Positions 1 through 10,445 of a stretch of 64,000 bases of DNA are shown here, piece by piece. The notes under the pieces are model-generated. The model was not told the DNA's origin and searched no databases. It worked only from the letters and a program-made list of their open reading frames with translations. Position numbers and translations under genes: made by a program. The DNA is taken from NCBI GenBank assembly GCA_014843695.1, contig CM026390.1:15809802-15873801 (forward strand), written 5' to 3'. The DNA comes from Archivesica marissinica. Its lineage: Eukaryota > Mollusca > Bivalvia > Venerida > Vesicomyidae. Within the stretch, counting starts at the first letter, position 1. Each line of letters starts with the position of its first letter.

Positions 1-372
1 GGTCTTCTTTGCCACCCATGACTTTCCCAACGATTAGAACAACGATAAAGCTGATGAACATCTATTATACATGCATAACAAGGTTCACTCGAAATAAATG
101 GTACATCAACATTGATTAGACAGACTACATCCTGTCTGAAACAGTCGTATACATTAAAAATCACAGACACTGCGGTAGACAGTAGGTGCACGACAGCCAT
201 TCAAATAACACCAATTAAAGGCTGAAATTCATTTACAATCCCACGTTTCGTCTCTTCGTAATTCACCACTGGCTGTAAACGCCCATATCATCCTGGTACT
301 GTGCGAATATGTGGGTCAATATACTATGATGCCACGTAGAGCTAGCCACACCTAACATTAAATGATTCTTAA
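1..372. other. No recognisable gene or repeat
   Basis: AT-rich sequence with no convincing open frame, tRNA-like box or tandem repeat. It precedes the first SINE fragment. It could be intron or intergenic DNA. Confidence 0.4.
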
Positions 373-512
373 GGAGGTTGGTGCACCCAAGTACTGGTTA
401 ACCACTGGAGCCTGCCCAGGAAAGGTGTTGTTAGGTAAACTGCCCGCCGGCGATATAGCCCACAATGGTGCTGATGCAGACGTAAAACCCGAAATATAAC
501 ATAACATATCAT
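373..512 (+). mobile_element. SINE family D, 3' fragment
   Basis: Matches the body of the complete family D copy at 39234-39492, from the GGAGGTTGGTGCACCCAAG block through the GCCGGCGATATAGCCC block to the AACATAAC tail. The class II tRNA-like head is missing (5' truncation, usual for retroposed copies). It lies 30 bp upstream of a family A SINE, and the pair reappears inverted at 4571-4956. Confidence 0.7.
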
Positions 513-542
513 TAAATGAGGTCATCTGGACGATATTTCTCC

Positions 543-833
543 ACAGACGGGTATGTAGTCCAGTGGTAACACGCTGGACTGGTAATCCAGGGATCGCAGG
601 TTCGATCCCCCGTCTGACCCTAATAAAATTAACAGTCTTTCAGATGGGACGTTAAACCGAGATCTCGTGTCGGTGCTTTAAACCGTGCACGTAAAAGAAC
701 CAGAGGAGATTCTGGAATGGGTCTCTGTCTGTATCATTGCACTATCCTCCAACATCTAAAATGACTAATCTCTTCAGGAGGCGTCGCTCATATGGGCAAC
801 CGGTAGCGACGATAAATAAACGTAAAACACACA
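543..833 (+). mobile_element. Full-length tRNA-derived SINE, family A
   Basis: The tRNA-like head carries an A box around TAGTCCAGTGG, an anticodon stem CTGGA/TCCAG with a seven-base loop reading GGT (Thr-like), and a B box GGTTCGATCCC. The body has CCGAGGTCTCGTGTCGGTGC and GTAAAAGAACCAGAGGAG blocks, and the 3' end is GGTAGCGACGATAAATAAAC followed by an AC-rich tail. An 11-bp target-site duplication GATATTTCTCC flanks it at 532-542 and 834-844, so this is a bounded retroposed unit. Pol III transcription and LINE-driven mobilisation are known for the class. Confidence 0.88.
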
Positions 834-938
834 GATATTTCTCCGAAGTGTCCTAGATAGTGCGATCTCTGATAAACACTAACATGAGCATTGAGAAACT
901 ATAAATTGGAGACTGAAATGTCTCTAAGTTGTGTGTAC

Positions 939-939
939 A

Positions 940-1009
<70 letters not shown>
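939..1009. repeat. (TA)n microsatellite
   Basis: About 70 bp of alternating TA with one TT interruption near position 971. It gives a spurious YIYIYI-type open frame on the minus strand. Confidence 0.95.
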
Positions 1010-1011
<2 letters not shown>

Positions 1012-2576
1012 ATGATGACAATACGATGATATACTGGTCCAACGCGATATGAGAAATATGTATATAAACAGAAAATCAATACAATAAACACGATATAAGT
1101 GATCCAGGTAGTTGGTATCGACCAGGTATAATGAGATACAATCACTTAGTCAAAATAAAAGCGTGTTTCACTATATCTTAGTGTAATGGTATCGTCCTCA
1201 ATATCGCGTTGCATTAATACATGCATTAACTGCGATTGGGAACACGTGTATACATCATGAACACGTTGTCATAAATAACATAGAAGCACCATAATATGAT
1301 AGTTAAAAAACAGCAACTGAAAACACGAAGGTTGAAACATTTTCCGACTGATCTTGGATAAACATGAACACTGCTAAAATAGTTTAAAGTGAAACACGTA
1401 TTGAAAGTAATAAAGGACTCTTCAAAAAGACTGTATCGCGGTTCAGCTGAAAGGATAAACAAGGAAGTGTTTAATGAGCCAAGAACCAACATCTATCTTT
1501 GTACTGGGAGGGAGGGCTGGGAATATGAATATACCAGCTGAAAACTTTGTATCTGCTTGCTGTCATAAAATAGCCGCGAGTGACGAAATTGTGTAATCTA
1601 TGCTTGCACAGATAAGAAATCACTAAAAATACGTGCGAAAAACAATAGAAAGCATAAACCAACCAATGTTGTAAACTTGTTCGTGGCACGACTAAATACG
1701 GACTGGAGTTGAATAATGATTGGAAACGTGAATAATTTTATATGTTCATGCAATTCACCATCTTCACTCTTTGTTGACCCTAAATGTATGTTGTACATAA
1801 CGGAATACCGGGTGTTCCCAAAGCAAACAACATTACCCTCATTGTGCCAGTTTTGCTTGAGTTGAATTGAACCAAGCCCTTATATATGTTTTGGATCAGC
1901 ATTTAAAATGGCTTCCATAAAGTTTATATTACTTGATGATATAGGCTAGAGAACACGTTATATGTTTGGCACTTCGGATCCGTGTTACAATATTTACATC
2001 ACTATTGCATTCCCTTCAATGAACGTATATCCCATGCTTGTATCTATTTTCGTGTGAATTTCCTCATAGTTTACGGACATGTGCATTCTCAGTGTTGGGC
2101 AGCGTTTCTTTCATATCTTTTGAATAATTAATGTAGACATAGGAATTAATCGAATGAGCTAATACTAATAGTTCCCATCGAGGTTTAATATACACTGGGC
2201 GTGTTTAACGTCGTATATGCCTCCGTGCCGTGTCTGTTTGCAATACGATGGTAATTGATCCCGACATTTGATGAATTAATATTTCCCCAAGATTTCATAT
2301 CACGAGTCAGGTTGATTACTTCTTTATAAGCTTTCTGACAGGGCGTTATTTGCAAGACTCGAACGGATATCTGGATACCGAGTGATGTGACAGAAGCTGC
2401 TAATCGTATTGACGCCTCACGCTATGCCCATTTAATGTCTGATAATTAGTTCACTGTTTTTGGCACACTGTTGGTTCCTCTTTCTAGTACATCTTCGATC
2501 TTAACGTCATCCAGTTGTCAAACATATCGCCACTTGGGAATTCTTGATACTTTAATTTATTAGTAGAGTGTACACT
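1010..2576. other. No recognisable gene
   Basis: Short open frames on both strands show no domain motif and no flanking splice-site pair I could support. No tandem repeat or SINE head was seen. Confidence 0.4.
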
Positions 2577-2816
2577 GTCCGATTAGCGCAGTGGTTAGCG
2601 CGCTCGCTTCTCACCAATGCAACCCGGGTTCGATCCTGTACGATCCTGTTCGATGGTACGGTGGTCGCCAGGTCGGACACATGGGTTTTCTCCGGGTACT
2701 CCGGTTTCCTCCCACACGAATGACCACATTTACGCTTTCATCCGCACCAACGAGAGTGATTTAATATAAGTTGTTAGACTTCGCAATCGTTGTAAAATAA
2801 ATAAAGTTTAAACTTT
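2577..2816 (+). mobile_element. tRNA-derived SINE, family B
   Basis: The tRNA-like head GTCCGATTAGCGCAGTGGTT carries an A box and is followed by a B box GGGTTCGATCC. The central block contains CTCCGGGTACTCCGGTTTCC, a conserved core seen in several invertebrate SINEs. The 3' end AGAGTGATTTAATATAAG to the TTGTAAAATAAATAAAG tail is nearly the same as the 3' end of family C, so B and C probably share a LINE-recognised tail. A short local duplication (CGATCCTGT) sits after the B box. Confidence 0.82.
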
Positions 2817-2819
2817 TTT

Positions 2820-3100
2820 ACACATTGGTGGGTCATTATTCTATAGCATGGAAAAGTGAACCGCCTTCATCGTGTGGGGAGAGGAGGGAGGCATTATTAT
2901 GTGACGTGGCAAGGTGACCCACTTTCACTCGTATGATTTACACATAGGGGAGGGGTCATTGTTAATGTTTATAGTGTATGTAGATACCATTGATTTTGTA
3001 GGCTGGGGAGGAGAAGCCACTGTTTCCTATTTTGAGAACAATGACCGCTGAATCCTTATTGTTGGGGGTCAATATTCTATGTGACACTGGTTCCTGTGTA
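2820..3100. repeat. Dispersed degenerate ~60-bp repeat (GGGTCAYTWTTCYATG type)
   Basis: Several decayed units with GGGTCATTATTCTATAGCATGG-like and GACCCACTTTCACTC-like segments. The same motif is tandemly arrayed at 25490-26475 and scattered at 5335-5385, 12050-12160, 12410-12560 and 26885-27000. Confidence 0.6.
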
Positions 3101-3112
3101 CCGTATGCTACT

Positions 3113-3350
3113 ATATGTGTGTTTTACATTTATTGACCGGTTTCCGATACGAGCGACTCCTCCAGCAATGTGCAATGATACAGACAATTCCAGAGTCTCA
3201 TCTGGATTTTTTACGTGCACGGTGTGAACTAAAGCACCAACAAGTCTTGTCTGAAAGACTGTTAATATTATTAGGAGTAGACGGGGGTCAAACCTGCGAT
3301 CCCTGCACTCATAGTCCAACGTGTTAACCACTGGGCTACTGACCCGACCC
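3113..3350 (-). mobile_element. Diverged SINE family A
   Basis: Reverse-strand family A copy: 3' tail GTGTGTTTTACATTTATT, body with TTACGTGCACGGTG, and a tRNA-like head ending near GACCCGTCTG. The head retains a decayed B box and anticodon region. The hAT-type element at 3359-3983 is inserted at its 5' edge. Confidence 0.7.
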
Positions 3351-3358
3351 GTCTGTGC

Positions 3359-3983
3359 CACAGGGATTCGGCACGTTTGGGGGTACTAGTATATATATTT
3401 AAGTACAGGGATTCTACTCTGTGGGATGTCAGATTTCGCATCGATCAGTAAAATGGCCATATCTGAAACAATTTTGTACAAAGCTGTCCAAATATAACGC
3501 CTATCCCGAGTCTTTATATTGTTCTTCAAATAAAACACAACTTTAAGCTGCATGCATGTATACTTTGTAAACAATTGCCACATACATTGGCCATAGCAGG
3601 TCACATTTCCATACTAGGACACGGGTTCTGTCAGCAACAACAAAAAATCTTCGACGGGAGAGTTTTAACTGTGAATAACATTATCAATAAAATATGTTAA
3701 AATATTGCTGACAGAACCCGTGTCCTAGTATGGAAATGTGACCTGCTATGGCCAATGTCTGTGGCAATTGTTTGCAAAGTATACATGCACGCAGCTTAAA
3801 GTTGTGTTTTATTTGAAGAACAATATAAAGACTCGGGATAGGCGTTATATTTGGACAGATTTGTACAAAATTGTTTCAGATAGGGCCATTTTACTGATCG
3901 ATGCGAAATCTGACATCCCACAGAGTAGAATCCCTGTACTTAAATATATATACTAATACCCCCAAACATGCCGAATCCCTGTG
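3359..3983. mobile_element. hAT-type foldback element, 625 bp
   Basis: Terminal inverted repeats CACAGGGATTCGGCA...TGCCGAATCCCTGTG are flanked by a perfect 8-bp target-site duplication GTCTGTGC (3351-3358 and 3984-3991). Both the TSD length and the CAGGG-type ends are hallmarks of the hAT superfamily. Nearly the whole element is an inverted duplication: arms of about 275 bp around a spacer of about 70 bp (roughly 3635-3705). Each arm carries the same 72-codon open frame in mirror orientation, starting MTCYGQC. I recognise no transposase motif in it, so the element looks non-autonomous. Confidence 0.85.
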
Positions 3984-4452
3984 GTCTGTGCCCGTATGCT
4001 ACTGTAGGCATAGAGTACATATATACAACAACAACAATAGTTTATTGCGTAACACATCTATAAGATGCTTAGAGCAAATACAATAGTTACACAGTGTAGT
4101 GCATACACAAACATAATTACCGCGAGGTCTCTTTAATACAATCTTGTGAAAAGATAACAGTTCGAATTACTTGTGAAAAGATAACAACAGTTCGAATTAC
4201 AAGGATCTGTTCTGCATAAATATACTTACGGTGAATTGTATGTATTAATATGATTATTTAAATATTAGAATGTATTAATGTCTACTCCTACTGATTAATG
4301 CATAATATATGAACTTAGAAGTATTAAGAATACAACGTTTTGAATGTTCCGACATGATCTGTTCAAGCTTATTAATGTTGGGCCAATGGTTATAATACAT
4401 ATATTGGGTTTATGAATGGTTCCAAGTTACAGCTGGAATGATGAGACTTTTA

Positions 4453-4570
4453 TAACCGAGGTCTCGTGTCGGTGCTCTACACTGTGCACGTATTAGAACC
4501 AGAGGATACGCTGATGTGGGTCTCTCTGTACTACTACACTATCCTCCAAAATCTGAAATGAATAATCTCT
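4453..4570 (+). mobile_element. SINE family A fragment (body only)
   Basis: Runs from CCGAGGTCTCGTGTCGGTGC to the AAAATCTGAAATG block. It is interrupted tail-to-tail by the reverse-strand copy that begins at 4571. Confidence 0.7.
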
Positions 4571-4857
4571 GTGTGTTTTACGTTTATCTATCGCCGCTAC
4601 CGGTTTCACCGGCGACGCCTCCTGAAGAGATTAGTCATTTTAGATTTTTGGAGAATAGTGCAATGATACTGACAAACCCATTCCAGAGGCTCCTCTGGTT
4701 CTTTTACGTACACGGTGTAAAGCACCGACACGAGACCTCGGTTTAAAGTCCCATCTGAAAGACTGTTAATTTTATTAGGGTCAGACGGGGGATCGAACCT
4801 GCGATTCCTGGATTACCAGTCCAGCGTGTTACCACTGGACTACATACCCGTCTGTGG
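4571..4857 (-). mobile_element. Full-length SINE family A, part of an inverted duplication
   Basis: Complete reverse-strand copy with tail, CACCGACACGAGACCTCGG block, B box GGGGGATCGAACC and head ending CATACCCGTCTG. Its 5' flank (4858-4956) is the inverted counterpart of 467-542, including the TSD-side sequence GGAGAAATATCGTCC. So it is a segmental duplication of the 0.5-0.83 kb composite rather than an independent insertion. Confidence 0.8.
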
Positions 4858-4879
4858 AGAAATATCGTCCAGATGACCT

Positions 4880-4956
4880 CATTTAATATGTTATGTTATA
4901 TTTGTTATATTTCGGGTTTTACGTCTGCATCAGCACCATTGTGGGCTATATTATAA
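4880..4956 (-). mobile_element. SINE family D fragment (inverted duplicate)
   Basis: TATTTCGGGTTTTACGTCTG and CAGCACCATTGTGGGCTATA segments mirror 467-512. The rest of the family D body is missing. Confidence 0.7.
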
Positions 4957-5048
4957 TATTATAATTTTATTAGGCGGATCGGGGGATCGAACCTGCGATC
5001 CCTGGATTACCAGTCCAGCGTGCTACCACTGGACTACAAATCAGTCTG
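4957..5048 (-). mobile_element. SINE family A, tRNA-like head only
   Basis: Reverse-strand B box (GGGGGATCGAACC), anticodon arm (GGATTACCAGTCC) and A box (CCACTGGACTAC) are followed by unrelated sequence. The body is lost beyond about 30 bp. It is not an authentic tRNA gene: the acceptor stem does not close and the same head recurs attached to SINE bodies. Confidence 0.7.
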
Positions 5049-5386
5049 TTAAAAAATCTCTTGGATAACGTGTTTTTATAATAAATACCCGAGATAGGTA
5101 GACCACTCTGACCAATCATGTCGAGCGAGCCACGACCATCTCGATCGATTGATCCCACCATGCAATTGGCAAACATGTTGTTTCTCGTCTCTCGGCCGAA
5201 ATAAAATGCACGTCTTAGCTACGGACAAGAAACGAACCTCGTCTGGTGCCAATAGACTATATATATATGGATCATACACATCAATTATTTGTTTCGTTTG
5301 TCTGATTACACTGTTTTTGCTCCGCGTATGGGGGAAGGGGGGGGGGGCATTATTCTGTGGCATGGCAAAGTGACCCACTTTCACTA
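5049..5386. other. No gene seen; one dispersed ~60-bp motif at its right end
   Basis: No convincing coding frame. A G-run (about 5334-5347) and a GGCAAAGTGACCCACTTTC segment at 5335-5385 belong to the dispersed repeat also seen at 2820-3100. Confidence 0.4.
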
Positions 5387-5594
5387 AATTTAAACTTTAT
5401 TTATTTTACAACGATTGCGAAGCAAGTTCTAACAACTTATATTAATCACTCTCGTTGGCGCGGATGAAAGCGTAAATGTGGTCATTCGTGTGGGAGGAAA
5501 CCGGAGTACCCGGAGAAAAACCACCGTACCATCTCACATACTTCCAGGTCCGATGATCGAACCCGGGTTGCATTGGTGAGAAGCGAGCTACCAG
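5387..5594 (-). mobile_element. SINE family B
   Basis: Reverse-strand copy: tail TTATTTTACAACGATTGCG, body with GAGGAAACCGGAGTACCCGG, B box region GATCGAACCCGGGTTGC, and a partial head. The 5' end of the head (A box) is truncated. Confidence 0.8.
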
Positions 5595-5879
5595 TTTAAC
5601 TTAATAAAAGCATGAACAGTGGATTATCCTATACATAGATATCCGTAAGGAACCAAGCACTTACATTGTTGCATATCATCAAAACAGCTCTAACAGCGTA
5701 CCTATCAAAAACATAGAGATTAGTTTGAATGTCCTTTATAGATGTGGAGCAAATTAACACACAGTCCATCGCATAGTCTATAGTGTGTTGTTATGAACTG
5801 GTTAATTGCAAAGTTGAAGCCTAACATGAACACAGTTGTGTGGCCTTGTTTCTTGTAGACATGGATAGTACGTAACGGG
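5595..5879. other. No recognisable feature
   Basis: No coding frame, SINE block or tandem repeat recognised. Confidence 0.4.
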
Positions 5880-5975
5880 TAGACGGGTCAGTAGTTTAGT
5901 GGTTAAGACGATGGACTGTGCATCTAGGGATCGCAGGTTCGATCCCATGTCTGGCCATAATAATACTAACTGTCA
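5880..5975 (+). mobile_element. tRNA-like SINE head, related to family A
   Basis: A box TAGTTTAGTGGTTAAGACG, an anticodon region ACTGTGCATCTAG, and B box GGTTCGATCCC are followed by a CATGTCTGGCCATAATAAT piece that echoes the family A body start. It is cut off where a reverse-strand family C copy begins. Confidence 0.65.
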
Positions 5976-5989
5976 TTCAAATTGGACTT

Positions 5990-6245
5990 TATACAAATTT
6001 ATTTTAGCTCGATTGCGAAACAAGTTATGTCAACTTATATTAATCACTCTCGAGACCTCATTCCTGATGGAATCCATCGCCACGAGGGAGAGAGAAGAGG
6101 CAACGTGGAATTTAAATGCCTAGCCTAAGGGCACAATCGTAACGGCTCCAGCGGGACTCGAACTCCGGACCTTTCGCACCTGAAGCGAACGCCCATCCAC
6201 TGCGCTATCACGAGGTCTCGTGTCGGTGACACCGTGCATGTAAAA
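5990..6245 (-). mobile_element. SINE family C, abutted by a family A scrap
   Basis: Reverse-strand family C: tail TATACAAATTTATTTTAGC, body AGGCAACGTGGAATTTAAAT, B box CGGGACTCGAACTCC and A-box region GCGCTATCACG, ending near 6213. A short forward-strand family A piece (GGTCTCGTGTCGGTG) then runs to about 6245. The two families share the GAGGTCTC string, a plausible recombination point. Confidence 0.8.
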
Positions 6246-6612
6246 CAACTTGGCATGTCGTGATTGTTTCACAGACCACCGGCGAGCACTAATGGTGTGG
6301 GGGTCGAGATCGACAAAGAATTCTCTATAACTTTATAAGTGTCTACTGCGTCTGTTACCCAGCCTTTCCAGCAAGCAGTATATACAAATACATGTATACA
6401 GTTTCATACAACACACTTTACATAATTAACGTAATAAGTACTAATAACGGATCATCAGACATATATAATGACGATAATTGCAATTGACTGATTTAAGAAA
6501 TACAATATACGATGGTGTAGTTTAAGACATGTCGACAGACATTTAAGTTAGACAATGAAAATCAAGTCTTTACATCTGATCGATATTTCTCAAAAGCTAT
6601 CAGGTTATCAGT
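6246..6612. other. No recognisable feature
   Basis: AT-rich; nothing recognised on either strand. Confidence 0.4.
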
Positions 6613-6782
6613 CAATGTTATGTTATATGTTATATTTCGGGTTTTACGCCTGCATCAGCACCATTTTGGGCTATATCGCCGGCGGGCAGTTTACCTAACA
6701 ACACCTTTCCTGGGTAGGCTCCAGCGGTTAACCAGTACTTGGGTGCACCAACCTCCGTAAGAAACTGCCAACTTTTTCATAT
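6613..6782 (-). mobile_element. SINE family D, 3' two thirds
   Basis: Reverse-strand GTTATATTTCGGGTTTTACG tail, GCCGGCGGGCAGTTTACC and ACTTGGGTGCACCAACCTCC blocks, ending at GCCAACTTTTTCATAT. The class II tRNA-like head is absent. Confidence 0.8.
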
Positions 6783-6996
6783 CAGTCAATGTACATGCAT
6801 AATATGTTATCGGGATTGTCGTGAGCACGAGTAGCAATAGTTACCTGAAGGTATATATAAATACTCCTACATAATATGGGTTATATATAAGCACATAATT
6901 AATGGCCTCTAGTTGATGTCTTGTATCATAGGCATTCAGTGATTGGTTAGTAAAGAGCATGTGATTAAATATGGTCATGTGTCAGGTCAAAAGTAC

Positions 6997-7288
6997 GGGT
7001 CACAGACAGATCTATAGCCCAGTGGTAACACGCTGGACTGATAATCCAGGTTCGATCCTCCGTCTGACCGTAATAAAATTAACTGTCTTTCAGATGGGAC
7101 GTTAAACCAAGGTCTCGTGTCGGTGCTTTACACCGTGCACGTAAAAGAACCAGAGGAGACTCTGGAATGGGTCTCTGTCTGTATCATTGCACTATCCTCC
7201 AAAATCTAAAATGACTAATATCTCCAGGAGGCGTCGCTCATATGGGCAACCGGTAGCGACGATAAATAAACGTAAAAAAACAAACCAA
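6997..7288 (+). mobile_element. Full-length SINE family A
   Basis: Head with TATAGCCCAGTGG, then an 8-bp deletion that brings TAATCCAG directly against GTTCGATCC. The full body and AAATAAACG tail follow. A probable direct repeat AAAAGTAC flanks it (6989-6996 and 7289-7296). Confidence 0.8.
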
Positions 7289-7485
7289 AAAAGTACTGTC
7301 AACTATTTTAATTATTGGTCCAAGGGAAATAACTAAAACTATACTACACTGTATTACATATGCTACGTTACAAGCTAACCGAGTGTGTTACAACGTTCTT
7401 AACTCACTAGTTGAAATATGGGGGAAATGACAAGAGACTACATGTGTTCACATAGTTTTGTATTTATTAACAATAATTGCACCCT

Positions 7486-7705
7486 ATGACAATAGCGCAG
7501 TGTAGCACATTCGCTTCAGATGCGAAAGGCCCGGAGTTCGAGCCCCGCTGGAGCCGTTACGAGTTAGGCAATGCATTTAAATTCCACGTTGCCTCTTCTC
7601 TCTCCCTCGTGGCGATGGATTCCACCAGGAATGAGGTCTCGAGTGATTAGTATAAATTGTAAGAATTTGTTTCGCAATCGAGCTAAAATAAATTTGTATA
7701 AAATA
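7486..7705 (+). mobile_element. SINE family C
   Basis: A-box region AATAGCGCAGTG, B box GGAGTTCGAGCC, body AGGCAATGCATTTAAATTCC, GGCGATGGATTCCACC, tail ending TTGTATAAAATAAAC. The complete family C reference copy is at 9415-9655. Confidence 0.8.
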
Positions 7706-7721
7706 AACTAAGAAAAATACC

Positions 7722-7842
7722 CAAAGGAGACTGGAATGTGTCTGTACCATTATCCTCCAAAATCGAATATGACTAATCTCACCAGGAGGCGTCGCTCATA
7801 TGGGCATCCGGTAGCGACGATAAAAAAACCAAAACACACACA
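7722..7842 (+). mobile_element. SINE family A, 3' half
   Basis: From the GAGACTGGAATG block through the CCAGGAGGCGTCGCTCATAT block to GCGACGATAAAAAAACC and an ACAC tail. 5' truncated. Confidence 0.75.
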
Positions 7843-8185
7843 CAGTACGATAAGGTCAGTGCAAAGTGTTGCATACATTACATGGATTCATGAGAAAAGA
7901 TGAACACATTGATCTCGCGTTGACACATTTAGATCGTCTTCACACGATTTAAACACAAACATACAGTGCGTTGTCTAAGGACAAGATACCGCGGAATTAA
8001 TTGATACTCTATAGTGATAGTCGGGGAATTATTGGGTATTGTGGGAAAAGTACAGTTGTCTATGGCGATAAATATTTGAGAAATGCCATCGCGAGTTAGA
8101 GCATTCCTCCGGCATGTCATTTATCACCCAGGACTCCTTCAAGCGGTATTTGTATAAATAGGTTACATAGAATGTCAATAGCCTC

Positions 8186-8477
8186 ACAGACGGATCTATA
8201 GCCCAGTGGTAACACGCTGGACTGGTAATCCAGGGATCGCAGGTTCGATCCACCGTCTGACCCTAATAAAATTAAAAGTCTTTCAGATGGGACGTTAAAC
8301 CGAGGTCTCGTGTCGATGCTTTACACCGTGCACGTAAAAGAACCAGAGGAGATTCTGGAATGGGTCTCTGTCTGTATCATGCACTATCCTCCAAAATCTA
8401 AAGTAACTAATCTCTTCAGGAGGCGTCGCTCATATGGGCAACCGGTAGCGACGATAAATAAACGTAAAACACACACG
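8186..8477 (+). mobile_element. Full-length, well-preserved SINE family A
   Basis: Complete head (A box, GGT-type anticodon loop, B box), complete body and AC-rich tail. A perfect 10-bp target-site duplication CAATAGCCTC lies at 8176-8185 and 8478-8487. High preservation and an intact TSD suggest a comparatively recent insertion. Confidence 0.9.
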
Positions 8478-8499
8478 CAATAGCCTCGAACACTCCATT

Positions 8500-8722
8500 G
8501 CACTTATATGTTGCGTATAATCTTATACATGACGAGGAATGTATACCTATATGTTGCGTATAATCTTATACATGACGAGGAATGTATACCTATATGTTGT
8601 GTATAATCTTATACATGACGAGGAATGTATACCTATATGTTGCGTATAATCTTATACATGACGAGGAATGTATACCTATATGTTGCGTATAATCTTATAC
8701 ATGACGAGGAATGTATACTTAT
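8500..8722. repeat. 43-bp tandem repeat, five copies
   Basis: Units contain TGTTGCGTATAATCTTATAC and ATGACGAGGAATGTATAC. They are nearly identical (one G/A change in the third unit), implying recent expansion. It directly follows the family A SINE. Confidence 0.9.
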
Positions 8723-9248
8723 ATGTCTGCCAATCAGAACCAAGGGATTTAAATTTGTTATTTTTGTCCAACTTTATTTACGTATTTTCGAATAATATAG
8801 TCCTAGAGAACATTAGCTGGACCTTGTTTTGGTGTCTATAGTTTTTAAATTGTTGATTATGTCAGACTAGTAAGAACATTCCGGATGGCACTCGAATTCC
8901 AAGATGGCCGCCAAGTAAAACATTAAATTCATCACATCTCAACATCTGGGCCGCATAGATTGTTGAATATTGTGCCTAAACCCTAGCCTGGGAACAGGCG
9001 TCGATTTATTTTGCCTGGTCAGTCAAATAAATATATTTTAACACCGAGACTATTAATCGGGCCGTATTGAGTTTTTGATCATATCAACAATGTCATTTTG
9101 CCAGAAGTTAAAAAGTGAAAAATCGACAGACTAGCACCCATAGTTTGTGGTGAAGGATTATGGTAATAAACCATGAAGCGTACACAAGTCTTGGATGTCA
9201 CGAGGACGGATATGGTTTAACTATACTGTAGATTGAGCTGGTTTTGTG
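8723..9248. other. No recognisable gene
   Basis: No supported coding frame or repeat. Confidence 0.4.
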
Positions 9249-9391
9249 GGGGCGCTCATTTATTATGGGAGGGGGTCACTATCTATTGGGGAATACATTT
9301 TTTACAACCTCCAACTGGGGATCTCTTTTTATTTTTGACAAACCCATTTACATAGATAGTCCCCCCCTCCCATAATGAATGAGAACCCCTT
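9249..9391. repeat. Small foldback / MITE-like inverted repeat
   Basis: Left arm ATTATGGGAGGGGG...ACTATCT (about 9262-9285) pairs with right arm AGATAGT...CCCCTCCCATAAT (about 9353-9376), extending outwards through CTCATT/AATGAG to GGGG/CCCC. The arms enclose about 67 bp. No certain target-site duplication was seen. Confidence 0.6.
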
Positions 9392-9414
9392 AACATATGA
9401 CATACCTGTTGAAA

Positions 9415-9655
9415 TAATACTTTACGGAAGTCGTGAGAGCGCAGTGGATGCGCGTTCGCTTCAGGTGCGAAATGACCGGAGTTCGAGCCACGCTGGAGCC
9501 GTTACGATTGTGCCCTTAGGCAAGGCATTTAAATTCCACGTTGCCTCTTTACTCTCCCTCGTGGCGATGGATTCCATCCGGAATGGGATCTCGAGAGTGA
9601 TTAATATAAGTTGAAAGAACTTATTTCGCAATCGAGCTAAACTAAATTTGTATAA
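9415..9655 (+). mobile_element. Full-length SINE family C (reference copy)
   Basis: tRNA-like head with AGCGCAGTGGATGCG and B box GGAGTTCGAGCC, a CGTTACGATTGTGCCCTTAG block, GGCATTTAAATTCCACGTTG block, and tail GAGTGATTAATATAAG ... TTTGTATAAA. A perfect 11-bp target-site duplication ACCTGTTGAAA lies at 9404-9414 and 9656-9666, fixing both ends. Confidence 0.9.
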
Positions 9656-9696
9656 ACCTGTTGAAAAGACGCAATAGCGCAAAGACCTGGATCGAT

Positions 9697-9757
9697 GTAC
9701 TTTGTGTGTTTTACGTTTATTTATCGTCGCTACCGGTTGCCCATATGAGCGACGCGA
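9697..9757 (-). mobile_element. SINE family A, 3' tail scrap
   Basis: Reverse-strand tail and GGTTGCCCATATGAGCGACG block only. Confidence 0.65.
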
Positions 9758-10252
9758 TGTACTGATCAAGGCAGTGTTTATCATGGTGATGTTCCTCCGA
9801 GCGGAGAGAGGAGTCTGCCGACTTCATCTCGAAACATTCATTCAGAGGACCCTCTACCACTGGACCACGCATGCCACAATCTCACTCTCAACCTATTATT
9901 TGTGGAGGAAGACCCCGGGTGCCTCTCTGGATTTATGATGGTCTACGGTATATGGGATCAGACACGGCTTATAGTACTATTATATAAGGTGGAATAAAAG
10001 ATATTTTACGGACTAATAAATAAGCCAAAACACCATGCGCAATAAATCAAAAACAAGAATTTAGCTTATTCATCAATCAGTATTACTGAAAGTGAGATAA
10101 ATATTCGATCTACGATACATATATATTGGATGTCAACCCTACGATACACGCATACATATGAATTGGATAGTTTAGGGACGAATATAGGTCATTTAGAGCA
10201 TAAACGGTTGAGATGGTATATTATTTCAATTAATTTGTCATCCCAACTGACC

Positions 10253-10403
10253 CACAGGGATTCGGCACGTTTGGGGGTACTAGTATATATATTTAAGTAC
10301 TTACGTTTGGGGGTACTAGTATATATATTTAAGTACTTAGTTTGGGGGTTGTTTTTTTGTTTAATATATATACTAGTACCACCAAACGTGCCTAATCCCT
10401 GTG
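10253..10403. mobile_element. hAT-type MITE, 151 bp
   Basis: CACAGGGATTCGGCACG...CCTAATCCCTGTG ends are flanked by a perfect 8-bp target-site duplication AACTGACC (10245-10252 and 10404-10411). Same terminal sequence as the 625-bp element at 3359-3983, so both belong to one family. It contains a local direct repeat of GTTTGGGGGTACTAGTATAT inside the left arm. Confidence 0.88.
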
Positions 10404-10445
10404 AACTGACCCTTCGCGGCCTGCACGTTGCGGTCTGGGCACGCA

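Noticed and set aside
541..615. Apparent tRNA gene (Thr-like anticodon loop), also seen at about 4780-4857, 8190-8260, 10860-10930 and 12569-12640
   Set aside because: Each is the head of a family A SINE with a shared body. No tRNA acceptor stem closes after the B box.
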